Assembly: GCA_942493385.1 (NCBI GenBank)
Contig: OW818699.1
Span: 1,922,001-1,986,000 of the forward strand
Source: UBA8389 sp942493385
Lineage (GTDB): Bacteria > Bacteroidota > Bacteroidia > Bacteroidales > UBA1402
Direction: 5' to 3'
Length of the DNA: 64,000 bases
In this document: positions 41,553 through 50,714 of the stretch, one piece after another
How the letters are laid out: the number at the start of each line of letters is the position of its first letter
How positions within the stretch are numbered: position 1 is the stretch's first letter
Position numbers and translations under genes: made by a program
Notes under the pieces: model-generated
What the model was told of the DNA's origin: nothing
What the model saw: only the letters and a program-made list of their open reading frames with translations
Databases searched by the model: none

Positions 41553-42452
41553 TCAAGTTGTTTTTCTTCTTTTGTACAACTGCCAGGAATTGAACACGTT
41601 TTGCCAAAGTACGTAAGCGGCAGGTCCGAGCGATGCCACCGGTGAGAGAAAAGTCTGAGCCATCCAGATGGCCAACACCGTGTTTTTCTGCCCAAGTGCC
41701 TGTCCTCCAGATATCCGTTTGTTGTATAGGCTGCCAATTTTTTTGCCACCAAAAAACTGCACCAAACAGATTACCAGGGACGTCCCGGCAATAAGCAACT
41801 GCATGCCAACGTTCGGATTTTCCTGATCGACCAGAAAGCTGACGGTCTTGCCAGTAACGATTGCCAAGGCTACGGTCCAAATGTAAAAGGCCAAGTGATT
41901 CATTTTTAGTATGACCTGATGCGCTTTAGGAGTGTACCGCTGCATGAACCAAGCGATTAACAAGGGTGTAATCAACAATGGAGCTACTTTTCCAAGGATT
42001 TTCAGAAAAGAATCCAGAAACAGCATGTCGCTTTGTGGTCCGATCAACGAAAAAATGATGGGTGCCGCAATGGCAATCATGAGGTTGCCAATGAGCGTAT
42101 AGGTGGTGAGGCAAGCCACGCTGCCACCCAACATGCCCGTTACCACAGCGGCTGAAGTGGCGGTAGGAGCTAGCACGCAGATTAGGGCGCTTTCCGCCCA
42201 GACCGTATCGACTTTATAAAGTAGAAAATAAACGACCAAGCAACCAACCAGCTGAATGAGTACCAACCAGATGTGCAGGGGGCTGAAACGCACTTTCCTG
42301 GGTGTCAGTTTGGCAAACGTAAGCAGCAGCATAGCAAAAATGAGGTAGGGGATAACGACGGAAATAAGGTCGAAAAAGCGGTAGAAGACAATGCCAGTAA
42401 GCATGGCCAGGGGTAATGACCAATTCTTAAGAAACTTCAAAAGGGATTTCAT
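41553..42452 (-). CDS. BASS-type (bile acid:sodium symporter-like) membrane transporter
   Basis: 299 residues from ATG 42452; a TTG two codons earlier is possible. Nine or ten hydrophobic helices follow the bile-acid:Na+ symporter layout: a VLAPTATSAAVVTGMLGG stretch near 95-112 and a C-terminal NTVLAIWMAQTFLSPVASLGPAAYVLWQN. This subgroup probably exports or imports an organic anion with sodium; the substrate is unknown. It is divergent from copA and shares a roughly 100-base intergenic region with it. Confidence 0.8.
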   Translation of the reverse strand: MKSLLKFLKNWSLPLAMLTGIVFYRFFDLISVVIPYLIFAMLLLTFAKLTPRKVRFSPLHIWLVLIQLVGCLVVYFLLYKVDTVWAESALICVLAPTATSAAVVTGMLGGSVACLTTYTLIGNLMIAIAAPIIFSLIGPQSDMLFLDSFLKILGKVAPLLITPLLIAWFMQRYTPKAHQVILKMNHLAFYIWTVALAIVTGKTVSFLVDQENPNVGMQLLIAGTSLVICLVQFFGGKKIGSLYNKRISGGQALGQKNTVLAIWMAQTFLSPVASLGPAAYVLWQNVFNSWQLYKRRKTT

Positions 42453-42527
42453 AGGCAAGGGAAACTGCAGGATTGCAGCAAAGGTACGATTTTTGAAGAA
42501 ACAGTTGTGATTGTTGCCGTCATTGAT

Positions 42528-42535
42528 TAATTTTG
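42528..42535 (+). promoter_or_regulatory. -7 promoter element of copA
   Basis: TAATTTTG, exact match, 18 bases before ATG 42554. A TTG at 42505 about 20 bases upstream may serve as the -33 contact. It rules out the longer copA reading that would begin at 42533. Confidence 0.6.
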
Positions 42536-42553
42536 CAGTGTAAAATATTTACA

Positions 42554-45019
42554 ATGGAAACTAAAAAGTTCGATGTATCCGGAATGACCTGTGCTGCTTG
42601 CGCTGCCAACATTGAACGGAGTGTTGGCAAGCAGGATGGTATCCTATCGGTTCAGGTCCAGCTGCTGACCAACAGCATGTTGGTGACGTACGATGCTGCC
42701 AAAACGGGTACGGATCAAATTGAAAATACGGTCGAAAAGGCAGGATATCAGGCATCCGCACAGACACTTTCAGAAAAGGTCGTTCAAAAACATACCGTAG
42801 CGGAAACCTCCTCATTGTGGAAACGGTTTTGGTGGTCCTTGTTGTTTCTGGTTCCATTGATGTACCTTTCCATGGGACATATGTCAGTCACAGAAGGAAT
42901 TCAAGCATTCGTTCTAACGCAGTTTCTGCTCACACTGCCCATTATCTTCTTAAACCGGTCTTTTTTTCAAAACGGATTCAGATCCTTACTGCATGCAGCT
43001 CCAAATATGGATGCGCTGGTGGCGACGGGTTCATCGGCAGCCATCATCTATGGTGTCTGGGTGATGTATCAACTGGATGCCGCTTTTGGTCGTGGCGATA
43101 TGGTGAAAGTACATGAACTTGCACACAATTTGTATTTTGAATCCGCCGCAACCATCTTGACCCTTGTTACCTTGGGCAAATGCCTGGAGGATCGTTCGAA
43201 AAGGAAAACCACCGAAGCAATTCGCAAATTGTTGGATTTAGGTCCAAAAACAGCTACGGTGCTGCGGAATGGCATCGAAATGCAACTACCGGTTCAAGAA
43301 GTTTTAGTCGGTGATGTAGTCGTGCTGAAACCCGGGCAGTTGGCTCCGGTTGACGGTATGGTTCTGAGCGGTCGCTCCTCCATGGATGAATCCGCACTCA
43401 CCGGCGAAAGCATGCCTGTTGAGAAAACGGTGAACGATCGCATCCTTTCCGCATCGGTCAATCAGACCGGTTCGTTGGTTTATAAAGCGACGCGGGTAGG
43501 AGCGGATACGACGTTGGCGCAGATGATACGTCTCGTGGAGGAAGCGTCCACTTCGAAGGCTCCTGTTTCGCGACTGGCAGACAAAATAAGCCGTGTTTTT
43601 GTGCCCGTGGTCATGGTGTTGGCTGTGCTGGCCACCATCGTTTGGTTGTTATTGGGCTATCCGTTTGAATTTGCGTTGTCCATCGGGATTTCCGTACTCG
43701 TTATTTCCTGCCCCTGTGCACTGGGGCTGGCCACACCGGTCGCCATCATGGTTGGCACTGGAAAGGGTGCTTCCGGAGGATTGCTCTATAAATCTGGGGC
43801 GGCGTTGGAAATTGCCCAACACGTACAAACGGTGGTGCTGGACAAAACGGGTACGTTGACAACGGGCAAACCAGTGGTTACGGACATTTTGCCGGTTGAG
43901 GGCTTTTCAAAGGATGAACTGTTGAAAGTAGCCTCCGCATTGGAAATCCGTTCCGAACATCCATTGGCAAAGGCGTTGATTCATGCAGCATCAACTTTGA
44001 TTTTGCCTGAAGTTCAACAATTTGAAGCCATCCCCGGAAAGGGTGTTCGTGGCATGCTTGACAAAACGTATTTTGTAGGGAATGAAGCCTTTATAAAGGA
44101 TCAAGGCCTGTCGGTAGTTGTTCCACTGAACTTGGCTCATCAAGGCAAAACGCTGCTTTTTGTAGCGGACGAAACCCGTTTTCTCGGAACCATCGCGGTT
44201 TCAGACGAACTGAAATCGGGTAGTTTGGAAGCGGTGAAGGAATTGCAGCTGATGGGCCTCGAAGTAGTGATGCTTACCGGCGACCGCCTTGAGACGGCAC
44301 AAGCACTCCAAAAGGAATTGGGTCTTTCACAAGTATTTGCGCAAGTGTTACCTGCTGATAAGGAAAAAATGATTGCCTCACTTCAAGCTGCCGGAAAAAC
44401 GGTCATGATGGTGGGCGACGGAATCAACGACGCACCAGCATTGGCAAGAGCAGACATCGGAGTAGCCATCGGAGCGGGTTCGGACATCGCCATCGAATCG
44501 GCAGACATCGTGCTGATGCGCAACGACTTGAACGATGTGCTTTCTGCCATCCGACTGAGCAAAGCTGTTATGACAAACATTCGTCAGAACCTGTTTTGGG
44601 CCTTCTTTTACAATATACTGGGCATCCCATTGGCTGCCGGGGTATTCTTTCCCCTGTTCGGTTGGACGCTGAGCCCCATGATTGCTGCTGCTGCGATGAG
44701 TTTCAGCTCGGTGACGGTGGTGGCAAATGCATTGCGGCTCAAGGGTTTCAAACTAAACCAAAAAACTGTTCCGCTAAAAGAAATTTCAAAACCATTAATA
44801 AGTAACGATATGAAAATCAAAGTATTGCATATTGAAGGCATGACGTGCATGCATTGTTCAGGCCGTGTTGAAAAAGCACTGAACGGTCTTGACGGCGTTG
44901 AGGCAAACGTAAACCTAGGCGAAAAAATAGCTACCATTCAAGTGAACGGTGAGGTCAGTGACGAGCTCCTTAAAAAGGCTGTAACGGACGCTGGTTACGT
45001 AGTCACTACAATTGAGTAG
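42554..45019 (+). CDS. copA: Copper-exporting P1B-type ATPase with fused C-terminal HMA domain
   Basis: 821 residues from ATG 42554. It pumps Cu+ out of the cytoplasm. Order of parts: N-terminal HMA domain with GMTCAAC (C13, C16), eight membrane helices, TGES actuator loop, the CPC metal site (386-388), phosphorylated Asp430 in DKTGT, the GDGIND hinge, and then a second HMA domain at the C-terminus (GMTCMHC, C765 and C768). A C-terminal HMA is unusual. It follows a linker containing ATG at 44810, as if a separate copZ gene had fused. Confidence 0.92.
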   Translation: METKKFDVSGMTCAACAANIERSVGKQDGILSVQVQLLTNSMLVTYDAAKTGTDQIENTVEKAGYQASAQTLSEKVVQKHTVAETSSLWKRFWWSLLFLVPLMYLSMGHMSVTEGIQAFVLTQFLLTLPIIFLNRSFFQNGFRSLLHAAPNMDALVATGSSAAIIYGVWVMYQLDAAFGRGDMVKVHELAHNLYFESAATILTLVTLGKCLEDRSKRKTTEAIRKLLDLGPKTATVLRNGIEMQLPVQEVLVGDVVVLKPGQLAPVDGMVLSGRSSMDESALTGESMPVEKTVNDRILSASVNQTGSLVYKATRVGADTTLAQMIRLVEEASTSKAPVSRLADKISRVFVPVVMVLAVLATIVWLLLGYPFEFALSIGISVLVISCPCALGLATPVAIMVGTGKGASGGLLYKSGAALEIAQHVQTVVLDKTGTLTTGKPVVTDILPVEGFSKDELLKVASALEIRSEHPLAKALIHAASTLILPEVQQFEAIPGKGVRGMLDKTYFVGNEAFIKDQGLSVVVPLNLAHQGKTLLFVADETRFLGTIAVSDELKSGSLEAVKELQLMGLEVVMLTGDRLETAQALQKELGLSQVFAQVLPADKEKMIASLQAAGKTVMMVGDGINDAPALARADIGVAIGAGSDIAIESADIVLMRNDLNDVLSAIRLSKAVMTNIRQNLFWAFFYNILGIPLAAGVFFPLFGWTLSPMIAAAAMSFSSVTVVANALRLKGFKLNQKTVPLKEISKPLISNDMKIKVLHIEGMTCMHCSGRVEKALNGLDGVEANVNLGEKIATIQVNGEVSDELLKKAVTDAGYVVTTIE

Positions 45020-45046
45020 TGCCCATCTTTGTTCGATAAAGAAAGT

Positions 45047-46384
45047 TTACTGGAAAGTGAGAACCTGGTCAATTTGGTGAATCACCACCGATGAGGTGCT
45101 GACAATGCTGGAGGTGTTGTAATTGGAAGCGGTCGTAAGGCCCGTTCCATCAACGTTCTTGTAGGCGGTTGGCAGTTTTGAAAACTCATAATCGGTAGCG
45201 ATCAAGTTGTACAAGCTATTATCCGTCAATACATTGGCTGTTTTTCCAGTTTCGGTTGTCAGTTTCATGGATCCTGCATCAGCACGAACATCGAGTTGGT
45301 AAAACCGATTCTTCCCAGTTGCATATAAACTATTTGCATCGTTGGTCTTCAAGGTATTGCATCGGTACACACCCTGTGACGTTTGACCGTAAAAAACGGC
45401 ATTGTCCTGAAAATGATAACGAACCATGCGAATGATTTTCTGCATTTCAGCCGCCTGCGCAGCCTTGTCGGTGATGGCACCAATACTGCTCCAATTTTGT
45501 ATTAATCCCTGATCCATCGCCGCTTGAATGGCTTCGTTGGTGGGTACGTAAAGGGTATAATGATAGGAATGGGTCAATCCAATTCGATAATCCACCCCTT
45601 GTTTAACAAAGATCTTGCTGACACAGGTGTCTGGTATGCCAACCATCAATTGGTAAAACATACTGAATTCAGGAATACCAGCCAACGTGGTGTACACCGA
45701 CTTCAAATTGGTTTGAAGAATTTTGTCCGTAAACAACACCATTCCGTTGAGCGCCTTTTCAGTACCAGTGATGTGGACGGATTTGGCAGCACTCGCTTCA
45801 AACCCACCTTGAATGCTATCACCGGTGTTTAAGCCACTGAATCGGAGCAAATCATTTCCCTTAGTGACCATATACGGTCGATTGGAGTCTGCATCTTTGA
45901 CAATCAGATGGTTTTCAAAGAATCGTTTGAACCGGCTCCTAAGATAGATCATGTCGGCGATGACTCCGATGGAATCGCTGAAAACAGCTGGCGATAAACT
46001 CTTGTCAAATTTCCGAAGAACAGCATTCACCGAGTAGTTGTTTCTAAGTACGAATTGTATTCCTGCCTGTGGAGCACTTTGGCCAAAACCAACCGGATCG
46101 ATCATCGTGGTGAAGCATTCGTCGGTTGGCGCAAGTAGCAGGTAGTTGCCCTTCATCATGTTGAGCATGTATTGGTAGTAATACGTCGAGCTGGCATGAT
46201 TGAGAAGGTAACTCATGATTTTATGATGCGGACTTGCTGCCAATATCATTTTTAGGGTAACCAGATTGGAATCGGGTGCCGATGAGGTGATTTTTTGATC
46301 AACAACATTCGATGTTGTCGCATGCAAGGGAAGGGTCGTTGCAAACATCCATGCGACAAAGAATAGACACAGTATTTTTTTCAT
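45047..46384 (-). CDS. Secreted FAS1 (fasciclin) domain protein 1
   Basis: 445 residues from ATG 46384, signal peptide 1-24 (LPLHATTS). Two FAS1-like repeats are visible: the first with YLLLAPTDECF near 95, the second with YTLYVPTNEAI near 270, each followed by a long helix-rich body; the protein ends with VVIHQIDQVLTF, the usual FAS1 closing motif. FAS1 domains mediate adhesion to surfaces or glycans. It is the last gene of a three-FAS1 operon, 4 bases after protein 2. No lipoprotein cysteine is seen. Confidence 0.82.
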   Translation of the reverse strand: MKKILCLFFVAWMFATTLPLHATTSNVVDQKITSSAPDSNLVTLKMILAASPHHKIMSYLLNHASSTYYYQYMLNMMKGNYLLLAPTDECFTTMIDPVGFGQSAPQAGIQFVLRNNYSVNAVLRKFDKSLSPAVFSDSIGVIADMIYLRSRFKRFFENHLIVKDADSNRPYMVTKGNDLLRFSGLNTGDSIQGGFEASAAKSVHITGTEKALNGMVLFTDKILQTNLKSVYTTLAGIPEFSMFYQLMVGIPDTCVSKIFVKQGVDYRIGLTHSYHYTLYVPTNEAIQAAMDQGLIQNWSSIGAITDKAAQAAEMQKIIRMVRYHFQDNAVFYGQTSQGVYRCNTLKTNDANSLYATGKNRFYQLDVRADAGSMKLTTETGKTANVLTDNSLYNLIATDYEFSKLPTAYKNVDGTGLTTASNYNTSSIVSTSSVVIHQIDQVLTFQ

Positions 46385-46388
46385 ATTT

Positions 46389-47903
46389 TCAAAAAATATC
46401 TTCGTTTTCCAAAAGATCAACCGGCACAAATTCAATGTAATCTAAAGACAACTCTCCCTGACTGAACAGGACTTCGAATGTGAGGCTGTGTTTTTGCTCC
46501 TTGTCAAACGTATAGGTGCCGATGATCTTGCGCAAGGATCTCGGCTCCATACGTCCATTGGCACTGTTGTAAAAAGTATTGACCGTAGCCTTGAAACTGG
46601 CAGGACCTTTCAGGTAACCATGATTCCGAAGGGCCTTGTCGTTTTCATATCCCATCGGGTCCGAAGGATCATTGCCGGGAGTGACGTACCCGATTTCGGC
46701 CTCCATTCCAAAGATGTTGAAATCGATGGGCAAACCGATTGGTTGATTGTCCACTGAAAGGTTGACAATGCCGCTCTGGCTGGTGGAATGGTATCCCAAT
46801 CGGATTTCGTAGGTTCCTGTCGGTACAGGTGGCAAGGGCAAGGAAAACAGAAAACTAAAATTTTTTTGGCAGGAAAACGCCACTTCATCCCCTTCGAAAT
46901 CCGCAAATTTCGCGCTCGGAGTGTAATACGTCACTTTCAGGCCAGGACTTTCGTTCAGATTGCTCAAAAATCCGTTGGGAATCACGCATTGAAGGTTGGG
47001 ATCCGAAAATAGGCCCCTTCTCAAACCTGCATTGGTCAGTTCGGGTAAAAGCGACGAGACGTCAATTCGCAACCGTTTTTTTGCCAAGGTGTTCCGAACC
47101 TCGGAGGAATAAATCAGCAGCCGGTCGATTTCGTGCAGTACACCGTTGGATAATGCTCCGCCACCAATGGAACGAACCACTTGGACGGCTTCACCGGTGG
47201 AGCCGGACCGATTGATTTGGTTGGTTTTGCCGGTAGCTCGTATTTTGGAGATTTCCAACAAGGTATTCGGTGCCATCGGTTCCAAATACTCACACAGGTC
47301 CGTCGACTTGATCATCGAGGCGTTGTCGTAAACGTCAATCAGTTGGTCGATGTTCAGTTTTTTCAATACGATGTGGTAAGCGATGAACCGGTTGAGGCTG
47401 TTCTTGCGGTTGGTCGGGTCCATCACGACGGCATCTTCCGGGAATTGCGGATCCATCAGGGATGCGGCATACTGCTTCAAATCATTCAAGCTTGCGATTC
47501 CGTACTTGGCATAGACCGCATCGGTTTCGGCAAATAGGGTATAACCATACAGACGACTTTGTGGAACCCATTGATAAAACCACTGGTTGTCCGATTTGTG
47601 AACCGTAACCAACGATTCATACGGTAAAGCCTCGTAGCGCTTGTCCCTGTCCCCCCTAAGCGAATCGGACAAACCTGTCAAAACCAGTGCTTCTTTGAAT
47701 AGGTTAAGACTAGGTTCGGCATACAAATCGTTTAAAATGCTTGATCGATCATCCGCATGGTTGACAAAACTCAAACTGTCAAGTTCGGCCAAAGGCACTT
47801 GGTAGGTGATTCTCCCAGCCTGCATCACATAAATGGTATCCTGCGCCGCCATTGGGATAGCGCACATGCCAAGCAGGATCACAAAAAACATCAATTTATT
47901 CAT
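46389..47903 (-). CDS. Secreted FAS1 domain protein 2
   Basis: 504 residues from ATG 47903, signal peptide 1-20. After cleavage the protein has the Bacteroidota 'DTIYVMQAGRITYQVPL...DSLSF' opening. A FAS1 domain follows (YTLFAETDAVY, then NGVLHEIDRLLIY), and then a beta-sandwich C-terminal domain of about 200 residues ending SLDYIEFVPVD. That tail recalls carbohydrate-binding modules, but I cannot place it in a family. Start chosen because a signal peptide begins there; upstream codons show no such feature. Confidence 0.8.
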   Translation of the reverse strand: MNKLMFFVILLGMCAIPMAAQDTIYVMQAGRITYQVPLAELDSLSFVNHADDRSSILNDLYAEPSLNLFKEALVLTGLSDSLRGDRDKRYEALPYESLVTVHKSDNQWFYQWVPQSRLYGYTLFAETDAVYAKYGIASLNDLKQYAASLMDPQFPEDAVVMDPTNRKNSLNRFIAYHIVLKKLNIDQLIDVYDNASMIKSTDLCEYLEPMAPNTLLEISKIRATGKTNQINRSGSTGEAVQVVRSIGGGALSNGVLHEIDRLLIYSSEVRNTLAKKRLRIDVSSLLPELTNAGLRRGLFSDPNLQCVIPNGFLSNLNESPGLKVTYYTPSAKFADFEGDEVAFSCQKNFSFLFSLPLPPVPTGTYEIRLGYHSTSQSGIVNLSVDNQPIGLPIDFNIFGMEAEIGYVTPGNDPSDPMGYENDKALRNHGYLKGPASFKATVNTFYNSANGRMEPRSLRKIIGTYTFDKEQKHSLTFEVLFSQGELSLDYIEFVPVDLLENEDIF

Positions 47904-47913
47904 GCGTTTGATT

Positions 47914-49497
47914 TCATTCAACAGGAACCAACAAGATGCAGTCGATTCGTAGGTTTCGGTTGTAATTCTTAAGTTCGGTCGCGTTCGTGCCGGCCATGTT
48001 TCGGATTCGAATGCCATTGGTTGGGCTGTCCGTGGAACCACTGACATACGACCGTTTGAATTGCAAATTGGCATTGGCGAACGCGTACTTGGAGGCAACC
48101 AACAGTTTGGTCACTTGGGTCGGGTTCGTCGTATTCGTTACGCCAACTTTCGTATAAGTAGGATAGGTCGAATTCATTGTGGAAGATTGGTAAATATCCA
48201 CCTTGAAAGGCCTTTTGTCGGTGGTGTCCGAAATCACAGTCGGCACAAAAACCACGTAAATGTCGTAGCTGCCAGCCAACAGGTTGGGCAGGAAATAATT
48301 GGCGGACAATATGGTTAGTGAGCTACTGGACGTGCTCGTCAGTTTCAAATACGTGTCATTTGACAATTGAAAGGGCGTTCCAAGGCTCGATTCAACCGAT
48401 GAAGTGTAGTAATAAAGCGAGTGGAGCAACGAACTGTTTTCGGCCTCTATTCGAACTTCGCGGTTCCAAACGGTTGCGTCAAAGTTGATCAACGTGTTGA
48501 CAGGATAACCCTGTCCATTGCTCAGAGAAACCGTTCCTGAACTGGCTGCGAACAGGTTGTTCGGATTTTGATAGAGCCTCCCACTACCGGAATACAAAAC
48601 GCTGTCTGTCAAGGGTAGGTTTCGCTTGCCTGCAAAAATCAATTCCCGCAGCACGTACCATTTGGTATTGAGGTCCTGTGCTTTGGCAGTGGTAGCCTTG
48701 CAAAGTGGAAGCAACCGCTGATAGGCATCGTGGCAAGCTTGATTGCTGGGCAGCAACATCGTGTAGGCGCTGTCATTATGGGCTATGGCAGCTACTTCTC
48801 GTGAAAAGGTATTCGTGGCAGGAGCCAAGGCATCAAAACCAAATTCGTCGGCGGCGTCTATGGAACTGAACGATTCGAGGTAACTTCTCAACGTATCCAA
48901 CGATGCCGTTTCGCAGATGTGCTCCCAAACGGAGTTCTGATATGGAATGCACTGGTTCAAAACATGAATGGCGGCGTCGGCCACTCGAATGTTTGATTCT
49001 TCCGGATGGATGCCTTCGATACTTATTCCTTCGCCTTCGTTGGTGACAGTCACGTTCTTTTGACTGAACATTTTTAGTCGAGCCTCACCCAAGGGTTGAC
49101 TGCCGCTCAAGTAGCGACCCTTGCTGAGGTGATGTTCCACCAAACGCCTGATGTGAACAGGGTCAAAAAAGTTGCTGTCACTGATCAAAGCTAGTTCGAT
49201 GGCTTGGTTGGAAGGCGCCCAAATGGTTTTGTCGGACAAAAAGTCTTCATAACCGCATTGCAGTAGGAGCAAGGTAAACAACGTAAGCTCGGGTTTCGAA
49301 ATCAGTTTGTCCAGTATCTCGGACGAACGCTGTTGCGTGTAATGATTGGGAGGTAAAAAGACCAAACTGTCGATGTTCTTGACGGCCTCCCGGTGAAGAA
49401 TGCCTCCGGAACGGTAAAAATAGAGACTGTCCTGCCCGAAAATCGGTAAAACAAGGCAAAAGAAAAGCAAAAGGATCGCAATGATTTGTTTACTCAT
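47914..49497 (-). CDS. Secreted FAS1 domain protein 3
   Basis: 527 residues, signal peptide 1-21 (LPIFGQ). The opening DSLYFYRSGG...IDSLVF repeats the pattern of protein 2. Two FAS1 segments carry IWAPSNQAIELA (near 92) and YTMLLPSNQACH (near 245). A C-terminal beta-sandwich domain ends RNLRIDCILLVPVE, like the end of protein 2, so the two are paralogues. It is the first gene of the operon behind a -7 element. Confidence 0.8.
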   Translation of the reverse strand: MSKQIIAILLLFFCLVLPIFGQDSLYFYRSGGILHREAVKNIDSLVFLPPNHYTQQRSSEILDKLISKPELTLFTLLLLQCGYEDFLSDKTIWAPSNQAIELALISDSNFFDPVHIRRLVEHHLSKGRYLSGSQPLGEARLKMFSQKNVTVTNEGEGISIEGIHPEESNIRVADAAIHVLNQCIPYQNSVWEHICETASLDTLRSYLESFSSIDAADEFGFDALAPATNTFSREVAAIAHNDSAYTMLLPSNQACHDAYQRLLPLCKATTAKAQDLNTKWYVLRELIFAGKRNLPLTDSVLYSGSGRLYQNPNNLFAASSGTVSLSNGQGYPVNTLINFDATVWNREVRIEAENSSLLHSLYYYTSSVESSLGTPFQLSNDTYLKLTSTSSSSLTILSANYFLPNLLAGSYDIYVVFVPTVISDTTDKRPFKVDIYQSSTMNSTYPTYTKVGVTNTTNPTQVTKLLVASKYAFANANLQFKRSYVSGSTDSPTNGIRIRNMAGTNATELKNYNRNLRIDCILLVPVE

Positions 49498-49539
49498 GGT
49501 ATCTGCTGCAGTGATGTAAGGTTCATCTGCTTACGGTGT

Positions 49540-49547
49540 CAAAATTA
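49540..49547 (-). promoter_or_regulatory. -7 promoter element of the FAS1 operon
   Basis: TAATTTTG on the minus strand, exact match, 43 bases before the start of FAS1 protein 3. It begins just after the point where a frameshift-restored nadD would end (49553). Confidence 0.55.
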
Positions 49548-49619
49548 GAAAATTATTCCGAATTCCTATTCGAAGTCCTTACTAAAAAATAGTCCCATGG
49601 CTGTTTTTGAAGGAATTGA

Positions 49620-50141
49620 CTATGTTTGGTGAGATCGTTTTTGACGTATCTGTGTGGATGATAAGTCTATAAGTGGCCCATGGAGCATTCTGACACGCTT
49701 CCATTCGGAGGGAACGATGTTTTTAGCACCGGGTCGGGGGTACACCAGAATGTCCAAATGATTCAATAGAAATTGATAGTCTTTCCAGCTGGTGAATACA
49801 TCCAAATTGTCGCCACCGATGACCAGGGAAAATTCACGGTCAGGATATTCGGTTAATGCTTTTTGAAATGTTTGCACAAAATAGGAGGGAAGCGGCAGGC
49901 TGAATTCGATGTCGGAGGCAAAGCAGCCGGGGTGGTTTTTCAATGCTGCCCGAACGCCTTCCAATCTTTGCACTGCATCGGCAGGGTCAGCCGTTGGCTT
50001 CAGCGGATTTCGCGGACTGACCACGAACCAGACTTCGTCCGCCAAACCTTGTTGCAAAACATAGTCCGCAAGCGCCAGATGACCTTCGTGAATGGGGTTG
50101 AAGGATCCGCCAAAAAGGGCCGTTCGTAGGGGGGCGGACAT
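49620..50141 (-). CDS. nadD: Nicotinate-nucleotide adenylyltransferase, probable C-terminal frameshift
   Basis: 173 residues as read, against about 190 expected. It adenylates nicotinate mononucleotide in NAD synthesis. GGSFNPIHEGHLAL (nucleotide-binding HxGH, residues 10-24), SPRNPLKP, and the late SSTQIR motif are present. The frame then stops 7 residues after Gln167. Removing one A from the A5 run at 49638-49642 opens a frame that continues 28 residues to 49553 and contains PWDYF, like the W-x-Y closing helix of the family. It is 3 bases after gmk in the yicC-gmk-nadD operon. Confidence 0.85.
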   Translation of the reverse strand: MSAPLRTALFGGSFNPIHEGHLALADYVLQQGLADEVWFVVSPRNPLKPTADPADAVQRLEGVRAALKNHPGCFASDIEFSLPLPSYFVQTFQKALTEYPDREFSLVIGGDNLDVFTSWKDYQFLLNHLDILVYPRPGAKNIVPSEWKRVRMLHGPLIDLSSTQIRQKRSHQT

Positions 50142-50144
50142 GTG

Positions 50145-50711
50145 CTAAGATTTGATGAACGCTTGGATTTTTTGCAGGCATTCCTGCTGAGCGTTTTCTA
50201 AAACATCGTTCACAATAATGTGGTCGAACTCGGATGCGAAGGTAAGTTCAATAGCCGCTTTTGAAACCCGTTCGCGAATAAATTCGGGGCTCTCTGTAGC
50301 ACGACCGACCAACCGTTTTTCCAATACTTCGATGCTGGGTGGTTGTACAAAAAACGAAATGGCTTCTTCACCGAAATACTTCTTAATGTTGATGCCACCT
50401 TTTACATCGACATCGAACAGTACGTTCTTGCCTTCGTCCAACATTCGGGAAACTTCGTCCTTGAGCGTTCCGTAATACTTGTCCTCATAGACTTCCTCCC
50501 ATTCCAGAAAGGCGTTCTCAGCTATTTTCAAACGAAATTCTAAAGGAGTCAGAAAATAATAGTCCTTTCCATGTACTTCTGCACCACGACGCGTACGGCT
50601 AGTCGCCGAAACAGAGAATTGCAGATCTAAGTTTTGTTGCAAAAGCCATTGTACCAAGGTGGTCTTGCCTGCCCCCGAAGGCGCCGAAAAAATAATCACT
50701 TTACCAGACAT
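50145..50711 (-). CDS. gmk: Guanylate kinase
   Basis: 188 residues. It phosphorylates GMP to GDP. The P-loop is APSGAGKTT at 10-18. The GMP-binding region includes SATSRTRRGAE near 36-46 and DYYFLTPLEF; VLFDVDVKGG and the mobile lid with ERVSKAA follow. It lies 3 bases after yicC and 3 bases before nadD, an order seen across Bacteroidales. Confidence 0.94.
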   Translation of the reverse strand: MSGKVIIFSAPSGAGKTTLVQWLLQQNLDLQFSVSATSRTRRGAEVHGKDYYFLTPLEFRLKIAENAFLEWEEVYEDKYYGTLKDEVSRMLDEGKNVLFDVDVKGGINIKKYFGEEAISFFVQPPSIEVLEKRLVGRATESPEFIRERVSKAAIELTFASEFDHIIVNDVLENAQQECLQKIQAFIKS

Positions 50712-50714
50712 ATT

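Noticed and set aside
45020..45046. Possible bidirectional terminator between copA and the FAS1 operon
   Set aside because: Only a 5-bp TCTTT/AAAGA stem can form; not convincing.
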